DNA from: Myxococcales bacterium
GTDB taxonomy: Bacteria > Myxococcota > UBA727 > GCA-2721815
Assembly: GCA_002721815.1 (NCBI GenBank)
Contig: PBLQ01000014.1
Span: 8,156 to 72,155 of the forward strand
Direction: 5' to 3'
Length of the DNA: 64,000 nucleotides
The first letter of the stretch is position 1. Each line of letters opens with the position of its first letter. Shown here piece after piece: positions 18,801 through 28,000 of this stretch. The notes below the pieces were generated by a model. The model did no database searches. It saw only the letters and a program-made list of their open reading frames with translations, and was not told where the DNA came from. The position numbers and the translations under genes were made by a program.

Positions 18801-19312
18801 GCATTCACATTCTTACTGTTCAATTGGTCGAGGTCGGATTCCTTGGCAGGGGGGATAAAATCACATTCTCGCAGCATGTGTTGAATCATACCGACCAAGC
18901 CCATTTTGAAACCGTCTTCGGGAGAGAAGATCTTATTGACCCCGCGGCGATGCAGTTCCGTAATTTCGTCTGGGACGATCACACCGCCACCGCCACCAAA
19001 AACTTTGATGTGACTTGCATTTCGCTCTTTTAGAAGCTCGAGGATATAAGTGAAGTATTCCATGTGCCCGCCCTGGTAGGACGAAATGGCAATGCCTTGG
19101 GCATCTTCTTGAATGGCTGCATTCACCACTTCTTGGACCGAACGGTTGTGACCCAAGTGAATGACTTCTGCACCCTGTGCTTGGAGGATGCGACGCATGA
19201 TATGGATGGCGGCATCATGGCCATCGAACAGAGATGCTGCAGTGACAAAGCGGACTTTGTGTTGCAGGGCAAATGTTTCGGTCTCAATGGTTTTGGCGGT
19301 GTTGTTTCCCAT
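15866..19312 (-). CDS. icmF: Fused isobutyryl-CoA mutase (IcmF)
   Basis: 1148 residues. IcmF interconverts isobutyryl-CoA and n-butyryl-CoA using adenosylcobalamin. Order: B12-binding domain (residues ~19-150, with [12 protein letters not shown] and the base-off His); G-protein chaperone (GTGGAGKSS Walker A near 215, NKFD further on); then the mutase barrel. The active-site stretch [10 protein letters not shown] is diagnostic for IcmF and differs from methylmalonyl-CoA mutase. The ATG at 19312 follows AGAGG at 7 bases; the longer ORF lacks support. Standing alone, it probably serves valine or branched/fatty acyl-CoA metabolism. Confidence 0.95.
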   Translation of the reverse strand: MGNNTAKTIETETFALQHKVRFVTAASLFDGHDAAIHIMRRILQAQGAEVIHLGHNRSVQEVVNAAIQEDAQGIAISSYQGGHMEYFTYILELLKERNASHIKVFGGGGGVIVPDEITELHRRGVNKIFSPEDGFKMGLVGMIQHMLRECDFIPPAKESDLDQLNSKNVNAVARVLSTVERLHLQEDLQSPLLAKLQEKAVTAKRCPVVGFTGTGGAGKSSLIDEIILRYLQAFPQKQIAILSVDPSRRRTGGALLGDRIRMNAANNERVYVRSMATRRAHLATSAAVKDALTTLRISGYDLVILETAGIGQSDSEVTELADLSVYVMTPEYGAPSQLEKIDMLDFADLVVINKFDKRGAQDALREVAKTFQRNRERFQEDFRDMPIYGTSAHRFFDLGTNTFFNALFQHLQSKTESPQDWGFEPFPEGPANTASIIPPDRVNYLGQIAKQIRDFHADTDSQAQIAARADGLWRTLQELDMDVPPPAVPFSEDQLKNSEPEYLALRAKYNNLLNELHPDTRKALSEFKSMAQAYRDEVQSYEVRGKSIVVENFTESLSGNAIPKVSVPQTADWADQTRYLRKENKPGSFPYTAGVFPFKRKGEDPTRMFAGEGTPERTNRRFHFVSKGQPAVRLSTAFDSVTLYGADPDKRPDIWGKIGNSGVSVCSLDDAKRLYSGFNLCAPTSSVSMTINGPAPTILAFFFKAAIDAEVERRLKANGAWAETQEKIKAHFDKHGQPQPVYRAELPEGHDGNGLGFLGVSSDKIVDPDFYAEAKRDVMQSLRGTVQADILKEDQAQNTCIFSTEFSLRMMGDVQAYFSANQVRNFYSVSISGYHIAEAGANPISQLAFTLANGFTFVEYYRARGLDIDSFAPNLSFFFSNGVDPEYAVIGRVARRIWAIAMRDLYGANGRSQKLKYHIQTSGRSLHAQEIDFNDIRTTLQALYAILDNCNSLHTNAFDEAITTPTENSVRRAIAIQLIINHELGLTRNENPFQGAYFLEELTDLVEEAVLAEFESLDRRGGVLGAMETMYQRSKIQEESMHYEGLKASGEIPIIGVNTYLNPQGAGVMGETELIRSTEEEKQAQLDGLQGLHQLNAAQAALALKQLKSQAQKGANLFEELLETTKTCSLGQISDALYSVGGAYRRSM

Positions 19313-19470
19313 GATGGTACCTCTGTTGAATGCGTGCCCTGGGCTTAGGGCATTTTGAGCGGTATTGCCACTGGGGTTTGGCCAGTTCAAGCCCTTAAAG
19401 ATAGGAAAAGGCGCTCAGATGGGGCATACTCGAGCCCGTGGTGATTTTGCTGATACGCAGGGCCGACTGA

Positions 19471-20535
19471 ATGATAAAGTTGTTTAAAATTATGTATTTA
19501 ACGGTTTTGGTGTGCGCTTTGGGGCGCCCAGCCGTAGCCAAACAATACGAAGACACCAAAAATCGCTTTGCTTTGGAGCTCGCAGCCGGTTGGCAGTTGG
19601 CCCCCGTCCCCTTGGATACTGAGGGAATGGTCTTCAAAAAGGAAGTGGATCTAAGTCCTGGCATGTTGCGAGTCAAAGTGATGCCAGGGGCAACTGGAGA
19701 CGCTTTGGCGTCTCATGTGAATCGGGTTTTATTGCCGTTCAAAAGTGAGATCGGGTTCAAACAAGAGAGCACCCGGGCCGTTCGTATCAATGGCATCAAG
19801 GGACAGAAGGTGATTTTCACCATGTTCGCCAATGGGGACGCGCGGTTCGTACGGCGCGCGCAGTTGAATGTCTTGTTGGCCTATGGACACGTGCACGTTA
19901 TTTATTTTGAATGTTTGCAAAAGGCATGGCGGTATTTCGCACCCGATTTGTCTCACATGTTAAAACGCTACGAACCGAGATCTGGTCGCGATGCCTATCA
20001 ACTTTTGGTGGGTGAATGGGCAGATGTTATCGATGGCAAAAAACTTCGTTTGGGCGCGGACAACACGTTCAAAATGAAGCATCTCGAAGGCATCTTCACT
20101 GCGGATGGCGGGCAAATGGTTCTTTTCCTTAAAAACGGGAAGGAAAGATTCAGATACCGCATAAAAAATGGAAAACTCTATTTGCGAAATCAGAATTTGG
20201 GTGTGGACCAGGTTTTTCAGCCCATCAAATTGAAAAATAAGACAAACAAGAATCAAAACATCGTCGCTGGCAAGCCGCCCGATCGGGACAGCCTCTACGG
20301 CAAATGGCGGGTGGTGGATCAAGCCTTGGCCGAACCACTCACCCTTTTCTTATCGCCCACTGGGAGCATGTCTTTTGGCCCCATGAATGGTCGTTGGACG
20401 TTGACATCACATCGTTTATCACTGACCAGTGTCAATGGAATAGAGCGGACCTATCATATTTCAATTCACCAAGGCCGCATGCGAATGTCTGGTGGGGATT
20501 TAGATAAAGAATTAATTTTGGTGTGTGCCAAATAA
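19471..20535 (+). CDS. Exported protein of unknown function
   Basis: 354 residues. Signal peptide (IMYLTVLVCALGRPAVA-K). The first ~150 mature residues (YEDTKNRFALELAAGWQL, MLRVKVMP, INGIKGQKVIFTMF) resemble PsbP/Mog1-type or DUF1795-like beta sandwich proteins. The second half contains two similar lipocalin-like stretches: LVGEWADVIDGKKLRLGADNTFKMKHL and LYGKWRVVDQALAEPLTLFLSPTGSMSFG, suggesting an internal duplication. Its stop overlaps a hairpin that terminates the convergent gene. Confidence 0.7.
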   Translation: MIKLFKIMYLTVLVCALGRPAVAKQYEDTKNRFALELAAGWQLAPVPLDTEGMVFKKEVDLSPGMLRVKVMPGATGDALASHVNRVLLPFKSEIGFKQESTRAVRINGIKGQKVIFTMFANGDARFVRRAQLNVLLAYGHVHVIYFECLQKAWRYFAPDLSHMLKRYEPRSGRDAYQLLVGEWADVIDGKKLRLGADNTFKMKHLEGIFTADGGQMVLFLKNGKERFRYRIKNGKLYLRNQNLGVDQVFQPIKLKNKTNKNQNIVAGKPPDRDSLYGKWRVVDQALAEPLTLFLSPTGSMSFGPMNGRWTLTSHRLSLTSVNGIERTYHISIHQGRMRMSGGDLDKELILVCAK

Positions 20536-20559
20536 AAAAAGCCGCCTTGGCGGCGGCTT
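20534..20559 (-). terminator. Intrinsic terminator for the gene at 20580
   Basis: Read on the minus strand: AAGCCGCC / GGCGGCTT (8 pairs, 5-base loop) followed by seven Ts. The plus strand has no T-run after the stem, so it serves the minus-strand gene. Confidence 0.88.
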
Positions 20560-20579
20560 GGTTCGTGGTCGAACAGTGA

Positions 20580-20990
20580 TTACGCTTGCTCGATGTATTT
20601 CGCTCGCTTTTTGCGGAGGTTGTTGACGATCTTGTTCACGGTAATGATGTCCCCCGAATAGACACAATCTACTAATTTGGTATCGGCCAGCAGGTGCAAG
20701 GCTTCGTCGATGGCCCCCGCAGATGTTGCGGACAACTTATTCGGAAACAGCGCTTCCCAAACGCCGTATTTGACCAAAGGGGCCATGTGGCTTGCTAAAA
20801 AGCGTTGGAAGTCTGAACCTGGTCGGTGGTCGATCCGCCGAGTAGTACCCCGGCCGTTGCTTTTGTAGGTTTCGTAGTAGAGCTCACTGACGCTTTCTGC
20901 CGCTTCTTGCCGCCACTCGTTTTCCATGGGCTGCGCGTTCTCCATCTCTAGTTCGTCATAGGCTTGCATCAAGCTTGGCCAATCCACCAT
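20580..20990 (-). CDS. Small cytoplasmic protein of unknown function
   Basis: 136 residues, soluble, mostly helical by composition, with no signal or membrane segment. Notable stretches are SVSELYYETYKSNGRGTTRRIDHRPGS and the C-terminal helix VNKIVNNLRKKRAKYIEQA. No family recognised. AGGAGA lies 6 bases before the ATG, and a promoter (21021-21048) and terminator flank it, so it is a one-gene transcript between an unrelated exported gene and dapB. Confidence 0.75.
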   Translation of the reverse strand: MVDWPSLMQAYDELEMENAQPMENEWRQEAAESVSELYYETYKSNGRGTTRRIDHRPGSDFQRFLASHMAPLVKYGVWEALFPNKLSATSAGAIDEALHLLADTKLVDCVYSGDIITVNKIVNNLRKKRAKYIEQA

Positions 20991-21020
20991 ATTTGTCTCT
21001 CCTGAAAAAGTTCGCCCTGT

Positions 21021-21048
21021 AATTTAGCTGATTGAGCCCAGGGTGCAA
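21021..21048 (-). promoter_or_regulatory. Candidate sigma-70 promoter for the gene at 20580
   Basis: On the minus strand, TTGCAC and TAAATT are separated by 16 bases, about 30 bases before the start codon. Confidence 0.4.
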
Positions 21049-21077
21049 CCGGTTTAAAGGTTTTTTAAATCAAAAGG

Positions 21078-21890
21078 TTACGATAATCCCAATACGTCGT
21101 TCATCGAATAACGGCCGGGGACTTGGCCGCTGAGGAAAAATGCTGCCGCTACGGCGCCCTGGGCAAAAATCGTTCGGCTTTGCGCTTTGTGGGAAATTTC
21201 GATGCGCTCATCATGGAGGAAAAAGTAGGCGGTGTGTTCACCGGGCACATCACCGCCTCGCAAAGCGGTCACACCCACTTCTTTGGGCTTCCTGAGCCCA
21301 TGGGTTGCACGATCGAGTACCATGGGGCCTCTTTCGCTGGCTTCCATGATACCATCTGCGAGCCAAGTGGCGGTGCCACTGGGCGCATCTTTTTTACGCT
21401 TGTGATGGATTTCCATGATTTCAACATCCGCGGTGGGTAACGCTTTTGCCACTTTGGCGGTGATCCAATGTTGCAGGTTGGCACCCAAAGAGGTGTTGGC
21501 TGCGTAGATGATGGGGATGTTTTTGGCCGCGTGGTCGATGGCCGAATTCAATTCCTCATTCATGGGCGTCGTACCCACCAGCATGGGGATTTGATGGGTG
21601 GCGGCAAACCCGAGGTGCGGCAACATGGCTTCGGGAGAGGTAAAGTCGATCATAACGTACTGTCGGTTGGGGTGTTCTTCTTTGAGGCTGGTGAGGATGC
21701 CCTCAAGGTTAGATGACACAGGGCCATCGCCAAAATTACCCATTCCGATTTCGAGCAATGATTTGCCATCGCTGGCGTCACCCATGCGAACGGTACCTGC
21801 GGCCAACGCTTCATGGTGTGCCGCTTCTTGAGCGATCAGGTGTCCCATGCGCCCCTTGATGCCCGCGACGATGATTCCGGTTTCATGCAT
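21078..21890 (-). CDS. dapB: 4-hydroxy-tetrahydrodipicolinate reductase
   Basis: 270 residues. DapB reduces the DapA product with NAD(P)H in the lysine and meso-diaminopimelate pathway. Visible: the nucleotide-binding GIKGRMG near the N-terminus, DFTSPEAM, and the signature EIMEIHHKRKKDAPSGTA, with the catalytic His/Lys. The ATG at 21890 overlaps the dapA stop by 8 bases, with AAGG at about 8 bases; an upstream in-frame GTG at 21899 is possible. GxKGRMG instead of the usual GxxGRMG is harmless variation. Confidence 0.97.
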   Translation of the reverse strand: MHETGIIVAGIKGRMGHLIAQEAAHHEALAAGTVRMGDASDGKSLLEIGMGNFGDGPVSSNLEGILTSLKEEHPNRQYVMIDFTSPEAMLPHLGFAATHQIPMLVGTTPMNEELNSAIDHAAKNIPIIYAANTSLGANLQHWITAKVAKALPTADVEIMEIHHKRKKDAPSGTATWLADGIMEASERGPMVLDRATHGLRKPKEVGVTALRGGDVPGEHTAYFFLHDERIEISHKAQSRTIFAQGAVAAAFFLSGQVPGRYSMNDVLGLS

Positions 21891-22800
21891 GCGTGGCACC
21901 TTCTAACCAACCGTCTGCAGTCAGCGCGTACAGCAGATCGTTCTTATCGCTCGTCGACATTTTGCAAAGCGGAAGGCGAAAGTTTTCTGCCACCAACCCC
22001 TGAGCGGCCACTGCGGTTTTCACTGGAATGGGGTTGCTCTGACAAAACATAAGCGGAACCAAGTTGCTGAGTCGTGCAGAAATATTTTGTGCTTGTTCTA
22101 GGTTTTTATCGGCGTAGGCATTGACCATCTCTACCATTTCCGTGGCAGCCAAATGAGAGATCACGGAAATAACGCCGTGCCCACCCATGCCCAACAAGGG
22201 AAGGATGAATGTGTCTTCTCCGCTGAGCACCGCGAAATCACTGCGAATATCTTTTAGACCGGTCAGGATTTGTTGGCTGCGCGCAACACTGCCGGAAGCT
22301 TCTTTGATGGCCACGATGTTTTTACAATCTTGCGCCAAGCGCAAAACGGTTTCGGGCAAAAGGTCAACCCCAGTGCGTGAGGGGACATTGTACAAGACCA
22401 CATCCAATGGTGCACTTTCAGCGATGGCTCGGAAGTGTAGGTACAATCCCTCTTGGGTGGGTTTGTTATACCAAGGCGTGCATTGTAAAGAGGCATTCGC
22501 ACCCAACTCAGCCAGTTGCCGATTAAAATCGCACGCGGCTTGCGTGGCATTGCGTGAACCGCCTGCAATCACTGGAACTCGGCCATTCACCGTTTTGATG
22601 CAGGCTTGAATCACTTGGATTTGTTCTTCGTCGGTTAAGGTCGGGGTTTCACCAGTGGTGCCGCAAGGGACCAATCCATTTACACCTGCTTGAAGTTGGC
22701 TCTCGATGAGTTTGTCGAAGGCTTCAAAATCGATTTGACCATTGTCGAGAAATGGCGTGATGAGAGCGGTGTAAACCCCGCTAAAGGCAGGTTGGGTCAT
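21883..22800 (-). CDS. dapA: 4-hydroxy-tetrahydrodipicolinate synthase
   Basis: 305 residues, normal size. DapA condenses pyruvate and aspartate semialdehyde. Signatures: GVNGLVPCGTTGETPTL, LYNVPSRTGVDL with the active-site Tyr, and IVAIKEASGS with the Schiff-base Lys. GGAG precedes the ATG. It forms a two-gene dapA-dapB operon, supplying diaminopimelate for peptidoglycan and lysine. Confidence 0.97.
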   Translation of the reverse strand: MTQPAFSGVYTALITPFLDNGQIDFEAFDKLIESQLQAGVNGLVPCGTTGETPTLTDEEQIQVIQACIKTVNGRVPVIAGGSRNATQAACDFNRQLAELGANASLQCTPWYNKPTQEGLYLHFRAIAESAPLDVVLYNVPSRTGVDLLPETVLRLAQDCKNIVAIKEASGSVARSQQILTGLKDIRSDFAVLSGEDTFILPLLGMGGHGVISVISHLAATEMVEMVNAYADKNLEQAQNISARLSNLVPLMFCQSNPIPVKTAVAAQGLVAENFRLPLCKMSTSDKNDLLYALTADGWLEGATHA

Positions 22801-22874
22801 GTTGTACTCCAGAGCATGCGGTGAACCGTCCTCAAGCCTAGGAGATCAAAATGATGGACGCAACGGGGCTTACA

Positions 22875-24905
22875 TTAATTTTTCTGCATTTTATTCAGAC
22901 GATATTTACGATTTCTTTGAGCCATTTCAAGGATTTCGATGAGCGTATCGATGGTGTTACGGGCTGCTTCGGCCTCGGGCCCACGAGGAGAAATCGAAAG
23001 GAACTTATCGTACGCTTCTAAGGCTTGATGGGGTTTACCCGATAGACGAAGTGCTTCAGCCCGTCCGTAATTGGCCATGGGGTCGGTAGGGGACAATCGG
23101 ATGGCCTCGTCGAAATAGCGCATGGCTTTTTCGGGTTTGTTAATGTCCATGTTTGCCCAACCCAGTTCTACGAGCGGGGCAGGCTCTTTCGAGTGTTTTC
23201 TTGCCAGTGCCTTTAACTTTTTGATGGCTTTCTTTTGTCGACCACGCAGCCTGAGTGAGCGAAGTTTGTCGACCGCTTTTTCTACTTTGTTGCTGACATG
23301 ATTGGCCCTGGCGTCTTTTTGGGGCAAGATATCCGGTGCGATTTTCTTAAGAATTCGGGCCCGTTGATGATTGGGGTTGTCGTTGATAAAAATGTCTAAG
23401 CCTTCTTTGATGCGATCGATACGTCCAAAGTCTGGAAAGGTACGCAGCTTATTTTCAGTGATGCCTAAAATCAAAGAGAGGTAAACGATGCGTTTGTCCT
23501 CGTACCATTTGCTGTTGAGAAGGAGGTGCAAGGAACTCAGAGCATCTTTGACCAAGCTGAGGTCGCTTTTGAGCATGCTGTTGAGTGCGTCACCCAGCAT
23601 GACAATAACTTTTGCTTCGTAATGGACCATCGCATCGAGTTTGTAGGCGAGGCCGACGTTACGCGCTTTTTGAATGTTCAGGCGCATAAGGTCCATGCCA
23701 CTTTCGTAGGCGTTTTTGTCTGCTTTAGCCAAGAGCACCAATGGGTGATCTGGCAATGCTTCACCGGACGCGGCCACTGCGATTTTGGCTTTAGCGAAAA
23801 ACGCTTCTGCTTTTTTAAGCGCGCTTTTTTGCGAGTCCATGGCGACTTGTGCAGCTTGAGGGCGCATGCGCTCCAAACTTTTTGCGTGCAAGTAATGGAG
23901 ATGAGCAAGTTCCTTTTCCATGCGAGCCATGGATAAATAGAGGCGTCCCTTAGCGCTGTACAACAGACTTTGGTTGCCTTTGTCCATGGCAGTGTTGGTC
24001 AATGCGGTGTCGATTTCGGTCAACAGTGCATTAATTTCTTGAATATTATCCGACGACAATACATCTGGAAGGGTTCGAACCAGCATGTCAGGCTGACTCA
24101 TTGCTGCCTGCGGTGGTGGGGCCTTTTTCTTTTTTGGTGCACTGGGCGTCAAAAGAACATTAACGATGCTGGCAAGAAAGAGCAGCGCCATGAATGACGA
24201 AATACCGATGCCGATCATGGTATTACGTTTTGCTTTTTGCTCCTGCCATTTTTTGATGGGGTCATCGTCATCCAGGAAGGGGTCGCTGGCCGATTCACCA
24301 GGGCTCGATTTGGAGTCTTCTTTGATGGTGGCGCTGTTGTTTTGATCTTGAGTGGTGTCCGCGGGCACGCCACCGCCCTCCATAAAGGATTCGAGCGTGA
24401 CGTCTTTTTGCTTGTCACTGGCTTTTTTGCTCGTTTTCTTTTTCTTCTTTTTGCTGGCTTTCTTCGCGAGCATCCGCTTCTTTTTGGTCTTCTTTTTCGG
24501 GGCTTCGGGCGCTTTGGGGTCCTCAGGCGCTTCCTCTTGGGCCGGGCTGGGCGCTGGCCCGATGGCCTGAAAAAAGACTTGAAATTCAGGTACATCTGCC
24601 AATCGGGTCCATTTGTCTCCCGTTCGGCTGATCTGATCACTGCCGCCGACTTTGCGCTCTACGATCCATTTTTGCAAAGTGGATAGCGCCTTAAAGGACA
24701 GCTGATCACCATTTTCTTTTTTTATCTGCCAGTTGCCGGTCTTGCTCGGTGGGGTGCTGGTTTCCTGAATGGCTGCACCGTCGTCGTTCTTAGAGACTTT
24801 GAACACATGCCCACAAGTGGTGCACTTAACGGTCACTCCCCCTTCGGGGACCCGTGCCTCATCAAAATCATATTCTGTGCCACAACTGGAGCAAACGACT
24901 TCCAT
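22875..24905 (-). CDS. Zinc-ribbon / GYF-like / transmembrane / TPR protein
   Basis: 676 residues. An MJ0042-type zinc ribbon opens the protein (CSSCGTEYDF ... CTTCGHVFKV). A GYF_2-like domain follows at about 48-110 (WQIKKENGDQLSFKALSTLQKWI and WTRLADVPEFQVFF). Then a Lys-rich low-complexity linker, one transmembrane helix at about 225-250 (IGIGISSFMALLFLASIVNVLL), and a long external region ending in TPRs (WANMDINKPEKAMRYFDEAIRLSPTD). The layout is typical of myxobacterial proteins of unknown function. ATG at 24905 chosen over an in-frame TTG. It follows the kinase gene on the same strand, 130 bases downstream, with its own promoter candidate. Confidence 0.82.
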   Translation of the reverse strand: MEVVCSSCGTEYDFDEARVPEGGVTVKCTTCGHVFKVSKNDDGAAIQETSTPPSKTGNWQIKKENGDQLSFKALSTLQKWIVERKVGGSDQISRTGDKWTRLADVPEFQVFFQAIGPAPSPAQEEAPEDPKAPEAPKKKTKKKRMLAKKASKKKKKKTSKKASDKQKDVTLESFMEGGGVPADTTQDQNNSATIKEDSKSSPGESASDPFLDDDDPIKKWQEQKAKRNTMIGIGISSFMALLFLASIVNVLLTPSAPKKKKAPPPQAAMSQPDMLVRTLPDVLSSDNIQEINALLTEIDTALTNTAMDKGNQSLLYSAKGRLYLSMARMEKELAHLHYLHAKSLERMRPQAAQVAMDSQKSALKKAEAFFAKAKIAVAASGEALPDHPLVLLAKADKNAYESGMDLMRLNIQKARNVGLAYKLDAMVHYEAKVIVMLGDALNSMLKSDLSLVKDALSSLHLLLNSKWYEDKRIVYLSLILGITENKLRTFPDFGRIDRIKEGLDIFINDNPNHQRARILKKIAPDILPQKDARANHVSNKVEKAVDKLRSLRLRGRQKKAIKKLKALARKHSKEPAPLVELGWANMDINKPEKAMRYFDEAIRLSPTDPMANYGRAEALRLSGKPHQALEAYDKFLSISPRGPEAEAARNTIDTLIEILEMAQRNRKYRLNKMQKN

Positions 24906-24972
24906 GGCTTCCAATCTCTCAAAACGTGTCTGGGGTGAAGGATCCTATACACCCTTAACCCATTGAAAAAAC

Positions 24973-25000
24973 ACTATACCCCAATGAGAAATTGTCTCAA
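24973..25000 (-). promoter_or_regulatory. Candidate sigma-70 promoter for the zinc-ribbon/TPR gene
   Basis: On the minus strand, TTGAGA and TATAGT lie 16 bases apart, about 70 bases before the start codon. The -10 is a good match. Confidence 0.5.
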
Positions 25001-25035
25001 TTTTACGGCTGTCGGTGGGTCGAAAATTTGCCTTT

Positions 25036-28000
25036 TTAAGGGGCGAGAAGCTCTGAGCGCAACTGGGTGAACATTTGGCGCGCCAAAGGGGGAATGGGCT
25101 GGTTTAGGGCACTGATGACCATGGTTTCGGCTTGCTCATGGCGGTTTTGGGCCTTCAAATATTGAGCTTTGGTGTAGACGGTGAGCAGCTGAAGGCGTTG
25201 ATTGTCTACCTGAGCGGCCAATGAATTGGCAGAAGCCCAATGTTTTTCGGCAGTTTTGGGCTCTTTGTGCTGGCTGTGTAACAGGATACGTCGCAATACC
25301 GCTTCGAGCTCCATGGGGGTGTCTTTGGCTTCTTGGGCGTAGGCAATGACGTTCCGTAATGTTTGATCAGTGCCGTCCTTGTCTCCCAAATCCATTTGGA
25401 TTCGAGCCAGAACCAGTTCTGCATGTGCGTAATTGCGTTTGTTTTGCTCCTCTTTCAATATTTTGAGGCTTTGGCGGCAAATGTTGATGGCTTCTTCGGG
25501 GTTTTGGTTGATGGCCTTGATAAGGGCGAGGGCTGCCATGCCTTTACCCACCGCTGCTTGGTTGCCTGCCGGTTTGGCCAACGCGATGCTTTTTCGAAAA
25601 AATTGCTCTGCCTTTTTGAGTTGGTTTTCGGCGCGCGCCGTTTCCCCCAGCATGTACGTGTATCGAATGACATTTGGTGAATCATGTCTTTGCTGTGCGT
25701 GGTTAAACAATTCGGTGAAATCTTTGTGGGCTTCGCGAACGTGTCCTGCCCAAAAATGCTGATCCGCCAACTCGCTTTGAGCTTGTTCCGCTTCACTGTG
25801 TTTGTTGAGATTGCGGCAAAGCCACAGAGCGCGTTTTAAGGACGTGGTGCTCTTTTCGTAAGAGCCTTCAAGGGCATAGACCTGACCCAGTAGACGATGC
25901 GCTCTGCCCCGCAATGGTAGAAGGTCTTTCGGAAGCTTGGTCAAGCGCAGTACTTTTTCGGCTAGATTTTTTGCTTGTTCAATTTTTCCCACCTGCACCA
26001 GGCTTTCTGCAACTTGAATGTTGAACCGCGCCAAATTGATCTTGTTTTGTTTCTTTTTGTAGTTCTCACGACGACGGCTAGCCAGTTCTGCACATGCGTC
26101 ATGGTTTCCGATCCTGTTCAATGCAGATAGCCGCATCAGAGTGAGTTCGAATTCCGCACGTACTACCAGCGGGTCGGTTTGCGCCGAGACACCCTTTCTT
26201 TTGAGAACTTTGTGAGCATTACGAATGAGCTCCGCCGCAGTTTCATTGGCGCTGTTGTTTAATGCTTTTTGGGCTGCATGTACCCAATGGATGAGGGCCT
26301 GGGTTTCATAGCCCGCCTCGAGCATGTGGTGCGCAATGCGTTGGTGGGCCAGTGGTTCACCAGACATTTGGGCTTGCTTTTTAAGCGCTTCTGCGATGAG
26401 CAAGTGAATGCGCTTCTTTTGGCCGTGTTCTAGGTTTTTGGATACGAGTTTGCGGTCTGACGATGGGAGGAGGTAGTCTTGCCGTTCTCGGCTTTCGTGC
26501 AGGACCTGACTTTCCAAAAGCTCATTGATGGCATCTAAAAGCATATCTTCAGAAAAGGGCACCACGCGTTTGAGAAACAAAAAAGAGGTTCGTTGCCCAA
26601 TGAGAGCAATATACGGAAGCAAATCTCTGGCCACATCCGATAAGCCTTCCAAGCGAATCTCCGCAAATACAGATAACTCTTCGGAATCACCGAGATCGGC
26701 TTGAGTCACTTGCGAAATGTCGATGATGTTGGTGGCTTCCTTTAGGCTTTTGAGGTTGGTGAGACCTGATTCGGAAGACACTTGTCGCGACAGAACCCAA
26801 ACTCTTTTTTGCCTCTGCAAGTAGCCAGAATCTACCCACACCCTTACTTGGTTTTCCACCAACCCTGGTAGACCTTTAGTGTCCTTATGAATGCGTTCTT
26901 TGATCACCTGCGCCACTGCCGCCCCACCCAGCATAGAGGCCACCACCTCGCCTACTTGCCCTTGGGTGAGAGGTCGAAGGGGCATGGGTTGAAATCCATG
27001 AATGTGTGAAATCTTTTCGAGCAAGGGCCGCATTCGACTGGTGCTTTCGGTGTCCACATCGGAGGTGAACAGCAATCCCAGTTGTAATGGGATGGATTTT
27101 TTCTTGTCTTGCTGGTGGCGGGCCATTTTTTTTGCCAGTTGCTCGGCCAAAAGAATGGAAAGCTCATCGGCAAAATGAAAATCATCGATGGCAATGAGAA
27201 CGGGGCGCGACATGGCATACCTGGACACAAACGACCATACTGCTTGAAAAAATTGCTTGGGGTCGTTTTGCGTATTTAACGCGGGCATGATGTGTTGCGC
27301 GCCCGGGTCGTTCAACTTGCGTAAGGAGGGGATGTGCGCTGCAAGAATGTCTCGGGATTTCCCAATCATTTGCTGGAAGACGGTGGCGGGTAGGTTTTGT
27401 GCCACCCGAACCATTTTATCGATGATTTTAACAAAAGGCTGGAATGGGCTTTTATCCTCAGGGTCACAGTAGGAGACGATCACATCCAAATTCTGGGAAC
27501 GCCCCATGGCCAATGCTTGTTCTAAAATACGAGACTTACCGATGTTTTCTTGGCCGCTCAACCATAAGACACTGCCTTTGCCTCGTACGGTTTTTTTACA
27601 CAAGCCCTCGAACGTTCTGATTTCTGGATCGCGTCCAATGAGCGCCGGTTCAAAAATGATGGGACCACCATCTAGGTGGTCTTGGGCCATTTCAGCATCA
27701 GTGTTTTCCAGTGGTGAACGGAGCAAAAATGCCACCTCGCCCGCGGATGCTATACGGCGTGTGGGCTCTTTGTTCATGAGTTGTTCGATAAGTTGCGCCA
27801 GATCAAAAGGGGCTTCCTCATTATACGCATTAACCTTTTGGGGAATGGTGCGCGCATGATGAAAGGCGTAGCCTACATCTGTTTCTGAGTAGAAGGGGTG
27901 ACGACCGGCCACCGCTTCGTATAGTAAAACCCCCATACAGTACAGGTCAGCACGGGTATCCACGCGAATGCCGAGCGCTTGTTCTGGCGCCAAGTAGCGA

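Noticed and set aside
24068-24082. GGGTTCGAACC, resembling a tRNA T-arm
   Set aside because: It is within the zinc-ribbon/TPR coding frame, with no acceptor stem or anticodon arm around it.
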